From: CAZLIC01 sp964559535
GTDB lineage: Bacteria; Pseudomonadota; Alphaproteobacteria; Rhodobacterales; Rhodobacteraceae
NCBI GenBank assembly: GCA_964559535.1
Contig: CAZLIC010000019.1
Coordinates: forward strand, 1 to 54,071
Direction of reading: 5' to 3'
DNA length: 54,071 nt
The stretch's first letter is position 1; each line of letters starts with the position of its first letter. Below are positions 33,540 through 42,001 of the stretch, piece by piece. The notes under the pieces were generated by a model. That model was given only the letters and a program-made list of their open reading frames with translations, was not told the DNA's origin and ran no database searches. Position numbers and translations under genes: made by a program.

Positions 33540-34325
33540 ATGCGCATTCTGCTGACGAACGACGACGGGATCAACGCGCCGGGGCTGGCCACGCTGACCG
33601 CGATTGCCGCCGAACTGGCCGGGCCGCAGGGCGAAGTCTGGACGGTCGCGCCGGCCTTCGAACAGTCGGGCGTGGCGCATTGCATCAGCTATACCCACCC
33701 CACCATGATCGCCCGGCTGGGCCACCGCCGCTATGCCGCCGAGGGCAGCCCGGCCGATTGCGTGCTGGCCGCGATCTACGACGTGCTGGAGGGTGCCAAG
33801 CCCGACCTGGTGCTGTCGGGCGTCAACCGCGGCAACAACTCGGCCGAGAACGTGCTGTACTCCGGCACCATCGGCGGCGCCATGGAAGCGGCCCTGCAAG
33901 GTGTGCCTGCCATCGCACTGTCGCAGTTCCTTGGGCCCGAGACCGAAGGCCTGGCCGACCCGTTCGAAGCGGCGGCGGCGCATGGTGCGGCAGTGATCCG
34001 GGCGCTGCTGGACAAGGGACTGTGGGACGCGGCCGATTACCGGCTGTTCTACAATGTGAATTTCCCGCCCTGCCCGGCAGCGGCGGTGAAGGGCATGAAG
34101 GTGGCGGCACAGGGGTTCCGGCGCGACACCAGCTTCAGCGCGGCACCCTACATCTCGCCCTCGGGGCGGCGCTTCCTGTGGATCAAGGGCGGGCCGCAGC
34201 ACGCGCCCACCCTGCCCGGCACCGATGCCGCGGTAAATCTTGCGGGCTACATCTCGGTCACACCGATGCGGGCCGACCTGACGGCGCATGACGTGCTGTC
34301 CGATCTGGAGGTGCGGCTGGCATGA
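33540..34325 (+). CDS. surE: 5'/3'-nucleotidase SurE
   Basis: The 261-residue metal-dependent phosphatase has the family signature MRILLTNDDGINAPG, with metal-binding NDD near residues 7-9, plus LVLSGVNRGNN and the YSGTIGGAMEAAL segment. It removes phosphate from nucleoside monophosphates. The stop codon overlaps the pcm start by four bases, giving the conserved surE-pcm pair. AGGGGG upstream supports ATG 33540. Confidence 0.96.
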   Translation: MRILLTNDDGINAPGLATLTAIAAELAGPQGEVWTVAPAFEQSGVAHCISYTHPTMIARLGHRRYAAEGSPADCVLAAIYDVLEGAKPDLVLSGVNRGNNSAENVLYSGTIGGAMEAALQGVPAIALSQFLGPETEGLADPFEAAAAHGAAVIRALLDKGLWDAADYRLFYNVNFPPCPAAAVKGMKVAAQGFRRDTSFSAAPYISPSGRRFLWIKGGPQHAPTLPGTDAAVNLAGYISVTPMRADLTAHDVLSDLEVRLA

Positions 34326-34978
34326 CCGCACCGGACGGCGACGAAGAGGCAACGCGCAAGATGCGCTTCCTCTTCGCGCTGCGGTCGCGGGGCGTGACGG
34401 ACGCGCGGGTGCTGACGGCAATGGAGCGGGTGGACCGCGGCCTGTTCGTGAAGGGCATCTTCGCCGAAAAGGCCTATGACGACGTGCCGCTGCCCATTGC
34501 CTGCGGCCAGACCATCAGCCAGCCGTCGGTGGTGGGGCTGATGACGCAGGCGTTGCAGGCGGGGCCGCGGGACAAGGTGCTGGAGGTGGGCACCGGATCG
34601 GGCTATCAGGCGGCCATCTTGGCCCACCTGTGCCGCCGCATCTATACGGTGGACCGCCACCGCCGCCTTGTGCGCGAGGCGCAGGAGGTGTTTTCCCGGC
34701 TTGGTCTGGTGAACATCACGGCCATGTCGGCGGATGGAAGCCGGGGGTTGCCCGATCAGGGGCCGTTCGACCGCATCATGGTGACGGCGGCGGCCGAGGA
34801 TCCGCCCGGACCGCTCTTGGATCAGTTGCGGATCGGCGGTATCATGGTGCTGCCGGTGGGCCAGTCCGACACGGTGCAAAGCCTGATCCGCGTGACCCGC
34901 AGCGAGACCGGGTTCGACTATCAGGAGTTGCGCCCGGTACGGTTTGTGCCATTGGTCGAAGGCATGGCGACCGACTGA
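34322..34978 (+). CDS. pcm: Protein-L-isoaspartate O-methyltransferase
   Basis: This 218-residue SAM-dependent enzyme starts repair of isoaspartyl residues in damaged proteins. The SAM site is LEVGTGSGYQAAILA, preceded by PLPIACGQTISQPSVVGLMTQ, the family substrate-loop motif. GPFDRIMVTAAAEDPPG and LVLPVG-like segments complete the fold. It is coupled to surE by an ATGA overlap and followed 40 bases later by the LysM/M23 lipoprotein gene. Confidence 0.96.
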   Translation: MTAPDGDEEATRKMRFLFALRSRGVTDARVLTAMERVDRGLFVKGIFAEKAYDDVPLPIACGQTISQPSVVGLMTQALQAGPRDKVLEVGTGSGYQAAILAHLCRRIYTVDRHRRLVREAQEVFSRLGLVNITAMSADGSRGLPDQGPFDRIMVTAAAEDPPGPLLDQLRIGGIMVLPVGQSDTVQSLIRVTRSETGFDYQELRPVRFVPLVEGMATD

Positions 34979-35017
34979 ACGGGCAAGACTGCACCGGGGC
35001 CAACCCGGGCGGACCAG

Positions 35018-36211
35018 ATGGGGCGAATGATGGCAGGAACTTTCCGGCAACTGATGCTGTGCTGTGCCGTGGCGGGCTTGGGTGCCTGCACCAGCAGCGA
35101 ATTCGACTGGGATCTGCGCGGGCCGAATTCGCTGGACACCTCGGCCGCGGCGCTGACGGCCACGCGGGAACGGCCCGCAGCCGATGCGCGGGGTGTGCTG
35201 TCTTATCCGGGCTATCAGGCGGCCGTGGCGCGGCGGGGCGATACGGTGGCCACAGTGGCGGCGCGGGTGGGGGTGGATGCGGCGGCACTGGCGCAGAAGA
35301 ACGCGCTGCAACCGGCCGACCCGCTGCGCGAAGGCGAAACGCTCTTGCTGCCCGCCCGCGTGGCGGAACCGCCCGTGGGCACGCCGGGCAGTGGCATTCC
35401 GGCACCCGTGGCGACCACAGGTGCGGCCGCGCCTGTCGAAGTGACGACACTGGCCGGTGCCGCCATTGACCGGGCCGATGCGGCCGCAACTCCCCCCCTG
35501 CCTCTGGCCGCGCCGGCCGGACCGGAACCCTTGCGGCATCAGGTGAAGCGGGGCGAAACCGGGTTCGGCATTGCCCGGACCTACGGCGTTTCGGCACGGG
35601 CGCTGGCCGAATGGAACGGGCTGGATCCACAGATGACGCTGCGCGAGGGGCAGTACCTGCTGATCCCCACCGCTGCTCCGGGTGCTGCCCCTCCGGCCGA
35701 CCCCACCGCCGCCGTCACCGACCCCGGCGAAGGCTCGCCCACACCGGTGCCGCCGTCTGCCGCGGCCCCGCTGCCCGACGAAGACCCTGCCCCCGCGGCC
35801 GCCCCCGCCGAGGGGACACCGGCCTCGCCCAACCTGGGAGAGAGCCGCACTGCTGCTTCCTCTTCGCGGTTGGCCACGCCGGTTGCGGGAAGCATCATTC
35901 GCGGCTTTTCGAAGGGCAAGAATGAAGGGATCGACATTGCCGCGGCGCCGGGGGCCAAGGTGGTTGCAGCGGCGGATGGCACGGTTGCGGCCGTGACCAA
36001 GGACACCGACCAGGTTCCGATCCTTGTGCTGCGCCATGCCGACAACCTGCTGACGGTCTATGCAGGCATCGACGGGGTGACGCTGGCCAAGGGGGCCACG
36101 GTGAAACGTGGCCAGCAGATCGCCGTCATCCGCAACGCCGACCCCGCCTTCCTGCACTTCGAGGTGCGCAAGGGCGTGGATGCGGTGGACCCGACCGAGT
36201 ACCTGCAGTAA
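35018..36211 (+). CDS. NlpD-like LysM/M23 lipoprotein with degenerate metal site
   Basis: The 397-residue protein has a lipoprotein signal peptide with lipobox GLGAC (Cys24), two LysM peptidoglycan-binding modules (about 68-112 and 173-217), a Pro/Ala-rich linker and a C-terminal M23/LytM domain (288-397). The metal-site residues are incomplete: Asn302 stands where the HxGxD histidine is expected (NEGID), and Phe378 replaces the first histidine of HxH (FLHFEV). Asp306 and His380 remain. It is therefore probably an NlpD/EnvC-type activator of cell-wall amidases rather than a hydrolase. The surE-pcm-nlpD order supports this. Confidence 0.9.
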   Translation: MGRMMAGTFRQLMLCCAVAGLGACTSSEFDWDLRGPNSLDTSAAALTATRERPAADARGVLSYPGYQAAVARRGDTVATVAARVGVDAAALAQKNALQPADPLREGETLLLPARVAEPPVGTPGSGIPAPVATTGAAAPVEVTTLAGAAIDRADAAATPPLPLAAPAGPEPLRHQVKRGETGFGIARTYGVSARALAEWNGLDPQMTLREGQYLLIPTAAPGAAPPADPTAAVTDPGEGSPTPVPPSAAAPLPDEDPAPAAAPAEGTPASPNLGESRTAASSSRLATPVAGSIIRGFSKGKNEGIDIAAAPGAKVVAAADGTVAAVTKDTDQVPILVLRHADNLLTVYAGIDGVTLAKGATVKRGQQIAVIRNADPAFLHFEVRKGVDAVDPTEYLQ

Positions 36212-36253
36212 GGGCGACGTTTCGTAATGGGCCAAGGAAAGTCGGGGGGAAGA

Positions 36254-36275
36254 GTCGGGGTGAACCCCGACCTAC
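36254..36275 (-). repeat. GTAG-type REP hairpin, copy A
   Basis: On the minus strand GTAG is followed directly by a hairpin with arms GTCGGGGT and ACCCCGAC around TC. The GTAG tetranucleotide at the foot of a short palindrome is the hallmark of REP sequences mobilised by RAYT transposases. Here the TAG of GTAG is also the stop codon of the DUF815-type ATPase gene. It lies between converging genes and may also terminate transcription. Confidence 0.55.
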
Positions 36276-37114
36276 ACCTTCACGCCGCGCCGGGCCGCAA
36301 GATCGGTGAAGTATTGCCAGGCCACCCGGCCGGACCGTGACCCGCGCGTGGCCTGCCATTCAATCGCCTCGGCCCAGAGCGTGGCCTCGTCGATCTGCAC
36401 GCCATGCGCGGCGCAGTAGCCGCGGATCATCGCCAGATAGTCGTCCTGCGAACAGGGGTGGAAGCCCAGCCACAGCCCGAATCTGTCGGACAGGGACACC
36501 TTTTCCTCGACCGCTTCACCGGGGCTGATGGCGGTTGACCGTTCGTTCTCGATCATGTCGCGGGGCATCAGGTGGCGGCGGTTTGACGTGGCATAGAACA
36601 CCACATTGGCCGGGCGCCCCTCGATGCCGCCATCCAGCACGGCCTTCAGCGACTTGTAGCTGGCATCATCGTGGCTGAACGACAGGTCATCGCAGAACAG
36701 CAGGAACCGCCGGTCGGGCGCGGCGCGCAGGTGCGCCAGCAGGCGGGTCACCGAGGGCAGGTCTTCGCGCGACAGTTCCACCAGCGTCAGCGCCAGACCC
36801 TCGGCCCGCACGGCGGCATGCACGGCCTTGACCAGCGAGGATTTGCCCATGCCGCGGGCGCCCCACAGCAGCGCGTTGTTGGCCGTCATCCCCGCCGCGA
36901 AGTGCCGGGTGTTGGCCAGAAGCGTGTCGCGCGACCGGTCCACACCCACCAGCAGCGACAAGTCCACGCGCGCCACCACCGGCACCGGGTCCAGCCGGTC
37001 GGGCGCGGTGTGCCAGATGAAGGCGTCGGCAGCGGTGAAATCGGGCGCGGGCTGGGGCGGTGGCGACATCCGCTCCAGCGCCGCGGCGATCCGGTCAAGC
37101 GCCGTTTCGGTCAT
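36272..37114 (-). CDS. DUF815-type AAA ATPase
   Basis: The 280-residue protein has a P-loop GARGMGKSS (near residues 85-93), a Walker B-like LLFCDDLSF and a sensor-1-like FYATSNRRHL. The ERSTAISPGEAVEEKVSLSDRFGLW segment is typical of the DUF815/COG2607 AAA family. Its cellular role is not established. Its stop codon lies in a GTAG-type repeat and its start overlaps the tatC stop by four bases, so it is transcribed as the last gene of the tat operon. Confidence 0.88.
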   Translation of the reverse strand: MTETALDRIAAALERMSPPPQPAPDFTAADAFIWHTAPDRLDPVPVVARVDLSLLVGVDRSRDTLLANTRHFAAGMTANNALLWGARGMGKSSLVKAVHAAVRAEGLALTLVELSREDLPSVTRLLAHLRAAPDRRFLLFCDDLSFSHDDASYKSLKAVLDGGIEGRPANVVFYATSNRRHLMPRDMIENERSTAISPGEAVEEKVSLSDRFGLWLGFHPCSQDDYLAMIRGYCAAHGVQIDEATLWAEAIEWQATRGSRSGRVAWQYFTDLAARRGVKV

Positions 37115-37977
37115 GCGGGCTTTTCGTCCTCGTCATCGTCCACCCAGGTGCCGTCGGCGCGCATCTGCGCTTCGCGGTCCCGTTCAAACCGGGCGATGAG
37201 AAAGATGGAAATCTCGTACAACGGATAGATCGTGCAGAACATGATCAGTTGCGACAGCGCATCGGGCGGGGTGACAATGGCTGCGACAATCAGGATGGCG
37301 ACAATGGCATACTTGCGCGTGGCGCGAAGGCCCGCCGCGGTGATCAGCCCCGCCCGGCCCATCAGGGTCAGCAGCACCGGAAGCTGGAAGCACAGGCCGA
37401 AGGCCATGACGAAGCTCATGGTCAGTGCCAGGTAGCTTTCCATCGAGCCCTGGAACACCACCCCCGCCGGCAGATCACCCAGAGCCTCGCCCGCGGCGGC
37501 GTCCGGCTTGCCCGGGGCCGGGTCAAACGCCGTCTGGAAGCCCAGGAAGAAGTCGAAGGCGAAGGGCAGGATGATGAAGTAGGCGAAGGCGGCACCGATG
37601 AAGAACATCACCGGCGAAGCAACCAGAAAGGGCAGGAAGGCGTTCTTCTCGGACCGGTAAAGCCCCGGCGCCACAAAGCGCCACAGCTGGAAGGCGATGA
37701 TCGGGAAGGCCATGATGAAGCCCGCCCACATGGCAATGCGGATGGCAACGAAGAAGCCTTCCTGCGCCTTGATCAGCACCAGCTGGCATTCCTGATTGCG
37801 TTCGCGCAGCACGTCGCACATCGGGTGCGACAGGAAGTTGAACACCGGCAGCCAGATCAGATAGCCGATGATGAAGCAGACGACAAAGGCACCCATCGCA
37901 TACAGGATGCGGGTGCGCAGTTCGGCCAGGTGCTCGATCAGGGGCGCCGAGCTGTCGTCAATTTCGTCGGCCTTCAT
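37111..37977 (-). CDS. tatC: Sec-independent protein translocase TatC
   Basis: TatC, with TatB, is the signal-peptide receptor of the twin-arginine export system. The 288-residue protein has six membrane helices and the family N-terminus PLIEHLAELRTRILYA. An insertion of about 20 residues (FDPAPGKPDAAAGEALGDLP) extends a periplasmic loop, a variation seen in this lineage. It is coupled to tatB by a four-base overlap and to the DUF815-type ATPase gene downstream. Confidence 0.95.
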   Translation of the reverse strand: MKADEIDDSSAPLIEHLAELRTRILYAMGAFVVCFIIGYLIWLPVFNFLSHPMCDVLRERNQECQLVLIKAQEGFFVAIRIAMWAGFIMAFPIIAFQLWRFVAPGLYRSEKNAFLPFLVASPVMFFIGAAFAYFIILPFAFDFFLGFQTAFDPAPGKPDAAAGEALGDLPAGVVFQGSMESYLALTMSFVMAFGLCFQLPVLLTLMGRAGLITAAGLRATRKYAIVAILIVAAIVTPPDALSQLIMFCTIYPLYEISIFLIARFERDREAQMRADGTWVDDDEDEKPA

Positions 37978-38435
37978 GCGTCACCCTTGGGCGGTGCGGC
38001 AGCTTCGGGTTCTTGCGCTGCGGCACGCACGTCGTCGGCGGCCTTTTCGGCCAGCGCCTTGATCTCGGCCGCCTTGTTGGGGCCCAGAGCCACGTTTGGT
38101 GCCATCGCGGCGGGGGGCGGGGATGGCGTCTTGGCCACCGGCTTGGCCGCAGGCTTCAGCGGGTCCCATTTCTCGAACTTGGCGGCGGCATCCTTCACCG
38201 CGTCAAGTCCCAGCGACTTCGGGTTGGCAATGCCCTTGAGGTCCTTGGCCACGTCCTTGACGCCCGCCTGATCGGCCGCCTGTTCCATAGCGCGCTGGAA
38301 CTCGCGCGCCATCGATCGCAGCTTGGAGGTGAAGCGCCCAAGGGTGCGGAACATCTCGGGCAGGTCGCGCGGGCCGATCACGATCAGCGCCACGACCCCG
38401 ATGATGACCAACTCGGTCCAGCCGATGTCAAACAT
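37974..38435 (-). CDS. tatB: Sec-independent protein translocase TatB
   Basis: The 153-residue protein begins MFDIGWTELVIIGVVALIV, a membrane helix ending at the conserved GP hinge (IGPRDLPEMFRTLGR), then an amphipathic helix and a long Ala/Pro/Lys-rich cytoplasmic tail. This is the TatB pattern; the Glu8 in the membrane segment is the characteristic polar residue. It lies between tatA and tatC. Confidence 0.94.
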   Translation of the reverse strand: MFDIGWTELVIIGVVALIVIGPRDLPEMFRTLGRFTSKLRSMAREFQRAMEQAADQAGVKDVAKDLKGIANPKSLGLDAVKDAAAKFEKWDPLKPAAKPVAKTPSPPPAAMAPNVALGPNKAAEIKALAEKAADDVRAAAQEPEAAAPPKGDA

Positions 38436-38462
38436 GCTGCAGCCCCCTGGGCCGTGCCGGGA

Positions 38463-38675
38463 TCAGACCTTGTCCTTCTCGGCGGTCTGCGCCGTGATGT
38501 CCTTGGTCACCTGCGCAGCTTCGGACTCGGCCTCGGCGGTGGTTTCCTTCACGCCCTTCTTGAAGGCGGTGATGCCCTTGCCGACCTCGCCCATCAGGGA
38601 CGAGATCTTGCCGCGCCCGAAAAGGACAAGCACGACGATGGCAACGATCAGTATCTGCCAGGGGCCGATCTGCAT
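38463..38675 (-). CDS. tatA: Sec-independent protein translocase TatA
   Basis: The 70-residue protein has one N-terminal membrane helix (MQIGPWQILIVAIVVLVLFG), the FGRGKISSLMGEVGKGI hinge and amphipathic helix, and a charged tail ending EKDKV. It forms the translocation pore and is the promoter-proximal gene of tatABC. The reading frame is open further upstream but the family start is at 38675, 148 bases from the divergent regulator gene. Confidence 0.95.
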   Translation of the reverse strand: MQIGPWQILIVAIVVLVLFGRGKISSLMGEVGKGITAFKKGVKETTAEAESEAAQVTKDITAQTAEKDKV

Positions 38676-38788
38676 GGGAAGGTCCTTGCGCTGGGGGCCC
38701 GTGCCGCGAGCCGGTTCAACGTGGTGATACCCGGCGGGGGGCGGAAAGCCATGGCCCGCTTGCCGCGAAAGCCGCGTTCTGGCACGGT

Positions 38789-38812
38789 CAACTGACAGGA
38801 ATCTGTCAGTTG
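38789..38812. promoter_or_regulatory. Perfect 10-bp inverted repeat, probable operator of the HTH gene
   Basis: CAACTGACAG and its exact complement CTGTCAGTTG are separated by GAAT. The repeat ends ten bases before the likely GTG start of the short HTH regulator, covering the place where its promoter or leader would be. TGACAG half-sites of this form fit, as I recall, targets of YafY/DeoR-type regulators, so autoregulation is the simple reading. The divergent tatA start is 113 bases away. Confidence 0.65.
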
Positions 38813-38822
38813 GGTGGGGGCG

Positions 38823-39182
38823 GTGCGGCGGGACGAGCGGATGATGCGCCTGATTTCGCGGCTGAAGGACGGCGGGCTGCACAGGGCCGCCGACCTTGCG
38901 GCCGAGGCAGGCGTTTCGCTGCGCACCATCTGGCGCGACATGGCCGACCTTGCGGCCTCCGGCGTGCCGGTGGCGGGCGAACGCGGGCTTGGCTACATCC
39001 TGCGCGCGCCCCTGGTGCTGCCACCCACGCTGATCACGCAGGACGAGCATGATGCGCTGATCGAGGGGTTGACCCTGGTGCTAGGAGTGGAAGGGCACCC
39101 GCGCGCCCGGGCGGCGCGCAGCCTGCTGCGCAAGGTGGCGACACTTCTGCCGCAGGCAGGCGGAGAAGACGTCAGCGGCTGA
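38823..39182 (+). CDS. YafY-like HTH transcriptional regulator lacking the WYL domain
   Basis: The 119-residue protein begins MRRDERMMRLISRLKDGGLH and has a winged HTH (AADLAAEAGVSLRTIWRDMADL, then GVPVAGERGLGYIL), the N-terminal domain of YafY/DeoR-type regulators. The usual proteins continue for another 100-200 residues with a WYL ligand-sensing domain; this one stops soon after LLPQAG. GTG 38823 matches the family start better than GTG 38814. The 3' end overlaps the convergent ABC gene by 11 bases. It is either a natural short form or a truncated gene. Confidence 0.8.
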   Translation: MRRDERMMRLISRLKDGGLHRAADLAAEAGVSLRTIWRDMADLAASGVPVAGERGLGYILRAPLVLPPTLITQDEHDALIEGLTLVLGVEGHPRARAARSLLRKVATLLPQAGGEDVSG

Positions 39183-40254
39183 CGGGAAACACGAAGCAGC
39201 GGTCGCGGCGGATCATCAGCCACAGGGCGGTACCGGGTTGGGGAAGGAACACGCCGGGGACGGCGGCGGTCAGTTTCGTTCCGCCAAAGTCCATGGCGAA
39301 TTCGACCAGGCTTTCATGACCCAGGAACCGTGCGCGCACCACGGTGCCGCGCGCCGGGGTACCATCCTTCGGTGTGGGATCGGGGCCGCGTCCGCCGCGG
39401 TCAAGGTCGATCTTCAGATGCTGCGGGCGGATCACGATGTCGACCTCGGCCCCGTCCGCGTGGCCGGGCGTCAGGAAGTCGCCGAACGGCGTGGCGGTCA
39501 GCGCGCCGCGGCTGGTGCCACGGATCACGTTGATGTCGCTGAAGAACGCGGCCGCCGCCCGGTCGACGGGCGCGTTGTAGATGTTGTACGGCGCGCCGCG
39601 CTGCACGATGCGGCCGCCGCGCATCAGCAGTATCTCGTCGCCCATGCGCAGTGCCTCGTCGGGTTCGTGCGTCACCAGAAGGACCGCCGCGCCTTCTTCT
39701 TTCAGGACATCCAGCGTGGTGTCGCGGATGCCGTCGCGCAGGCGGTTGTCCAGGCCCGAGAACGGCTCGTCCATCAGCATGACACGGGGGCGCGGGGCCA
39801 GCGCGCGGGCCAGGGCCACGCGCTGCTGTTCGCCGCCCGACAGCATGTGCGGATACTTGGGCCCGAAACCCGCCAGGTTCACGCGGCCCAGCATCTCGCC
39901 CACCCGGGCGGCGCGGGCGGCCTTGTCGCCGGTCAGACCGAAGGCCACATTCTGCGCCACGGTCAGGTGCGGGAACAGCGCAAAGTCCTGGAACATCAGC
40001 CCAACGCCGCGGCGTTCGGGCGGGGTAAAGGTGGTGGCATCCTGCACCGGGGTGCCGTCGATGGCGATGATGCCCGCATCGGCCGGTTCCACCCCGGCGA
40101 TCATGCGCAACGTGGTGGACTTGCCGCAGCCCGACGGCCCCAGCAGACAGGCCACCTGCCCCGCGGCAACGGACAGCGACAGATCATCGACCACCCGCGT
40201 CGCACCGAAGCGGCGGGTCAGGCTCTGGACGGTCAGGCGGGGGGTGGGGGGCAT
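39172..40254 (-). CDS. ABC transporter ATPase, iron/polyamine import type
   Basis: The 360-residue protein has Walker A GPSGCGKST, Q-loop FQDFALFPHLTV, signature LSGGEQQRVALARAL, Walker B LMDEPFSGLD and a C-terminal TOBE-like domain (about 240-360). This is the FbpC/PotA class that energises import of ferric iron, polyamines or similar solutes. No permease or binding-protein gene is adjacent, so the substrate is open. A strong hairpin precedes its start codon. Confidence 0.9.
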   Translation of the reverse strand: MPPTPRLTVQSLTRRFGATRVVDDLSLSVAAGQVACLLGPSGCGKSTTLRMIAGVEPADAGIIAIDGTPVQDATTFTPPERRGVGLMFQDFALFPHLTVAQNVAFGLTGDKAARAARVGEMLGRVNLAGFGPKYPHMLSGGEQQRVALARALAPRPRVMLMDEPFSGLDNRLRDGIRDTTLDVLKEEGAAVLLVTHEPDEALRMGDEILLMRGGRIVQRGAPYNIYNAPVDRAAAAFFSDINVIRGTSRGALTATPFGDFLTPGHADGAEVDIVIRPQHLKIDLDRGGRGPDPTPKDGTPARGTVVRARFLGHESLVEFAMDFGGTKLTAAVPGVFLPQPGTALWLMIRRDRCFVFPVSR

Positions 40255-40262
40255 GGGCGCGT

Positions 40263-40293
40263 CCGAAACCCTAGCGAAACGCTAGGGCTTCGG
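40263..40293. terminator. 14-bp-arm hairpin between RTX gene and ABC gene
   Basis: CCGAAACCCTAGCG and CGCTAGGGCTTCGG pair with a single mismatch around AAA. On the minus strand it lies 33 bases after the stop of the beta-helix/RTX gene and nine bases before the start codon of the ABC ATPase. No T-run follows, so it is either a terminator of the upstream gene or an operator/leader hairpin of the downstream one. Confidence 0.5.
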
Positions 40294-40325
40294 AGGGGTA
40301 GCAGTGCTGCCGGAAGCCTGCAAGG

Positions 40326-41867
40326 TCACAGCACGAGGTCGGCCACCGTCAGCGTCGCAACGCCTGCAAGCTCGATCTGGAAATCCGCCACACCGTCGCC
40401 GTTCACGTCGGCCTCAAGCACCTGCCTGCTGCCCACCGTTCCGAACCGCAATTGCCCCGCAACGCCGACGAATACACCTGCACCCAGATAGGTAAACGCC
40501 TGATTTCCGGAAGCTGTCGCGTTTGCATCGATGGCCGAAAGGTCGATGCTGTCCTCGCCTGTCACAAAGTTCTGAATGCTGTCGCGCGACGAGTTCGTGG
40601 TTCCGCTTTCAGACGTCCGCGTGAAGATGAACGCGTCGGCGTCGGCGCCGCCAGTCATCGCGTCGCGCCCGGTCCCACCCGTCAACGTGTCGTCTCCGTC
40701 TCCGCCCGAAAGGGTGTCATTGGCCGCGCCGCCGGAAAGGCGGTCGTCGCCGTCATCGCCGACAAGCGAGTCCGCTCCGCCTCGACCCAGAAGGCGATCG
40801 TCGCCGACGCCTCCGTTCATGGTGTCGTTGCCACCGGCGCCGTCCAGCGTATTGGCCATGGCGTTGCCGGTGATGGTGTTCGACAGCGTGTTCCCCGACC
40901 CCAGCGAGGCTGTGCCCAGCAGCACCAGGCCCTCGATCCCCAAACCCAGCGCAAAGCTGGCGGTGGAGTGGATCACGTCGTTCGCGCCCTGCTGGTCTTC
41001 GATCAAGACATCACCGGCGCTGACGTAGTAGCTGTCCGACCCACCGATGTCGATCACGCGGCCTGCAGTTCCGCCGCGCAGATCGACGCTGTCGGTCGCC
41101 GTGCCAAGGGTGATCGTGCCGAGGATCGTTCCGCTGTTTGTGAGCGAAAACCCGCCGTTGCCCCCGGCAACCCCGCCACTGATGGTTCCCGAGTTCACCA
41201 GGGTTCCGCCATCATCGCCGAAGGTGACGGCCCCGTCGATCAGGCCGAAGTTCGATACACGGTCGTAGCCGCCGGTGAAAAAACCGTTTGTAAGCAGGAC
41301 CGAGCCGAAGATCTCGCCCGAATTTCGGATCGTGTCAGCGACGGTGTTGATGATCTGGATGGCGGTGCCGTTGCCGCCCGTGATGCGGCCGGTGTTTTCA
41401 ATCACGTTGCCGCTGTTCAGCGTGGCCTCGATGCTGTGGTTGATGTAGATGCCATAACCGCCGGAAGATTCGATTGTCCCCGCGTTGTTCACCCGGTTGC
41501 CGCCGGCCAGTGTTTCAAAGGCGGAGATGTTGATAGCAAAGTTTCCGACTGCGATGGTGCCGGTGTTGGTCAGCTGCAGCGGTGCGGCGCTGAAGTTCCA
41601 GCCACTGATCGCGCCATAGACGTAGCCGCCTATGATGGTTCCCTGGTTGAACAGAACGCTGGCGGCGGTGTCGATGACAATGGCGCCGCTGCCGTTGTAG
41701 GTGATGGTGCCAAGGTTCGTGAGAAACCCGCCCCGCAACGCAACATAGCCATTCACGATGACGCCGTCGGCGGTAACAAGGCCGGTGTCGTTGAGGATCG
41801 CCGGGTCGGTGCTGAGGTCGAGCGAGTAAGACGCCGACGAGACATCAGAATGGACAAAGCTGGGCAT
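40326..41867 (-). CDS. Beta-helix/RTX calcium-binding secreted protein A
   Basis: The 513-residue protein has an N-terminal half of about 20-residue repeats of the type NSGTISG/NTGTI (to about residue 285), as in right-handed beta-helix surface proteins. RTX nonapeptides follow (GGNDTMNGGVGDDRLLGRGG onward, about 345-425). A serralysin-like C-terminal segment carries the ADVNGDG motif and the end VADLVL. Such proteins leave the cell by type I secretion with a C-terminal signal; no transporter genes are nearby. ATG 41867 is preceded by AGGAGG at five bases. The last 65 residues closely match those of protein B. Confidence 0.88.
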   Translation of the reverse strand: MPSFVHSDVSSASYSLDLSTDPAILNDTGLVTADGVIVNGYVALRGGFLTNLGTITYNGSGAIVIDTAASVLFNQGTIIGGYVYGAISGWNFSAAPLQLTNTGTIAVGNFAINISAFETLAGGNRVNNAGTIESSGGYGIYINHSIEATLNSGNVIENTGRITGGNGTAIQIINTVADTIRNSGEIFGSVLLTNGFFTGGYDRVSNFGLIDGAVTFGDDGGTLVNSGTISGGVAGGNGGFSLTNSGTILGTITLGTATDSVDLRGGTAGRVIDIGGSDSYYVSAGDVLIEDQQGANDVIHSTASFALGLGIEGLVLLGTASLGSGNTLSNTITGNAMANTLDGAGGNDTMNGGVGDDRLLGRGGADSLVGDDGDDRLSGGAANDTLSGGDGDDTLTGGTGRDAMTGGADADAFIFTRTSESGTTNSSRDSIQNFVTGEDSIDLSAIDANATASGNQAFTYLGAGVFVGVAGQLRFGTVGSRQVLEADVNGDGVADFQIELAGVATLTVADLVL

Positions 41868-42001
41868 CGGATCCTCCTTTTGTGGCAATGCCTGACAGTA
41901 TGGCATGCCGAACTGCATCCGGGAAGCCGCGAACTGCCGGGTTTGCGCGGTGGTCAGTCAGCCCGCAGGGGCGGTTCTGGCGACCGTTGTCCGCGGAACG
42001 T

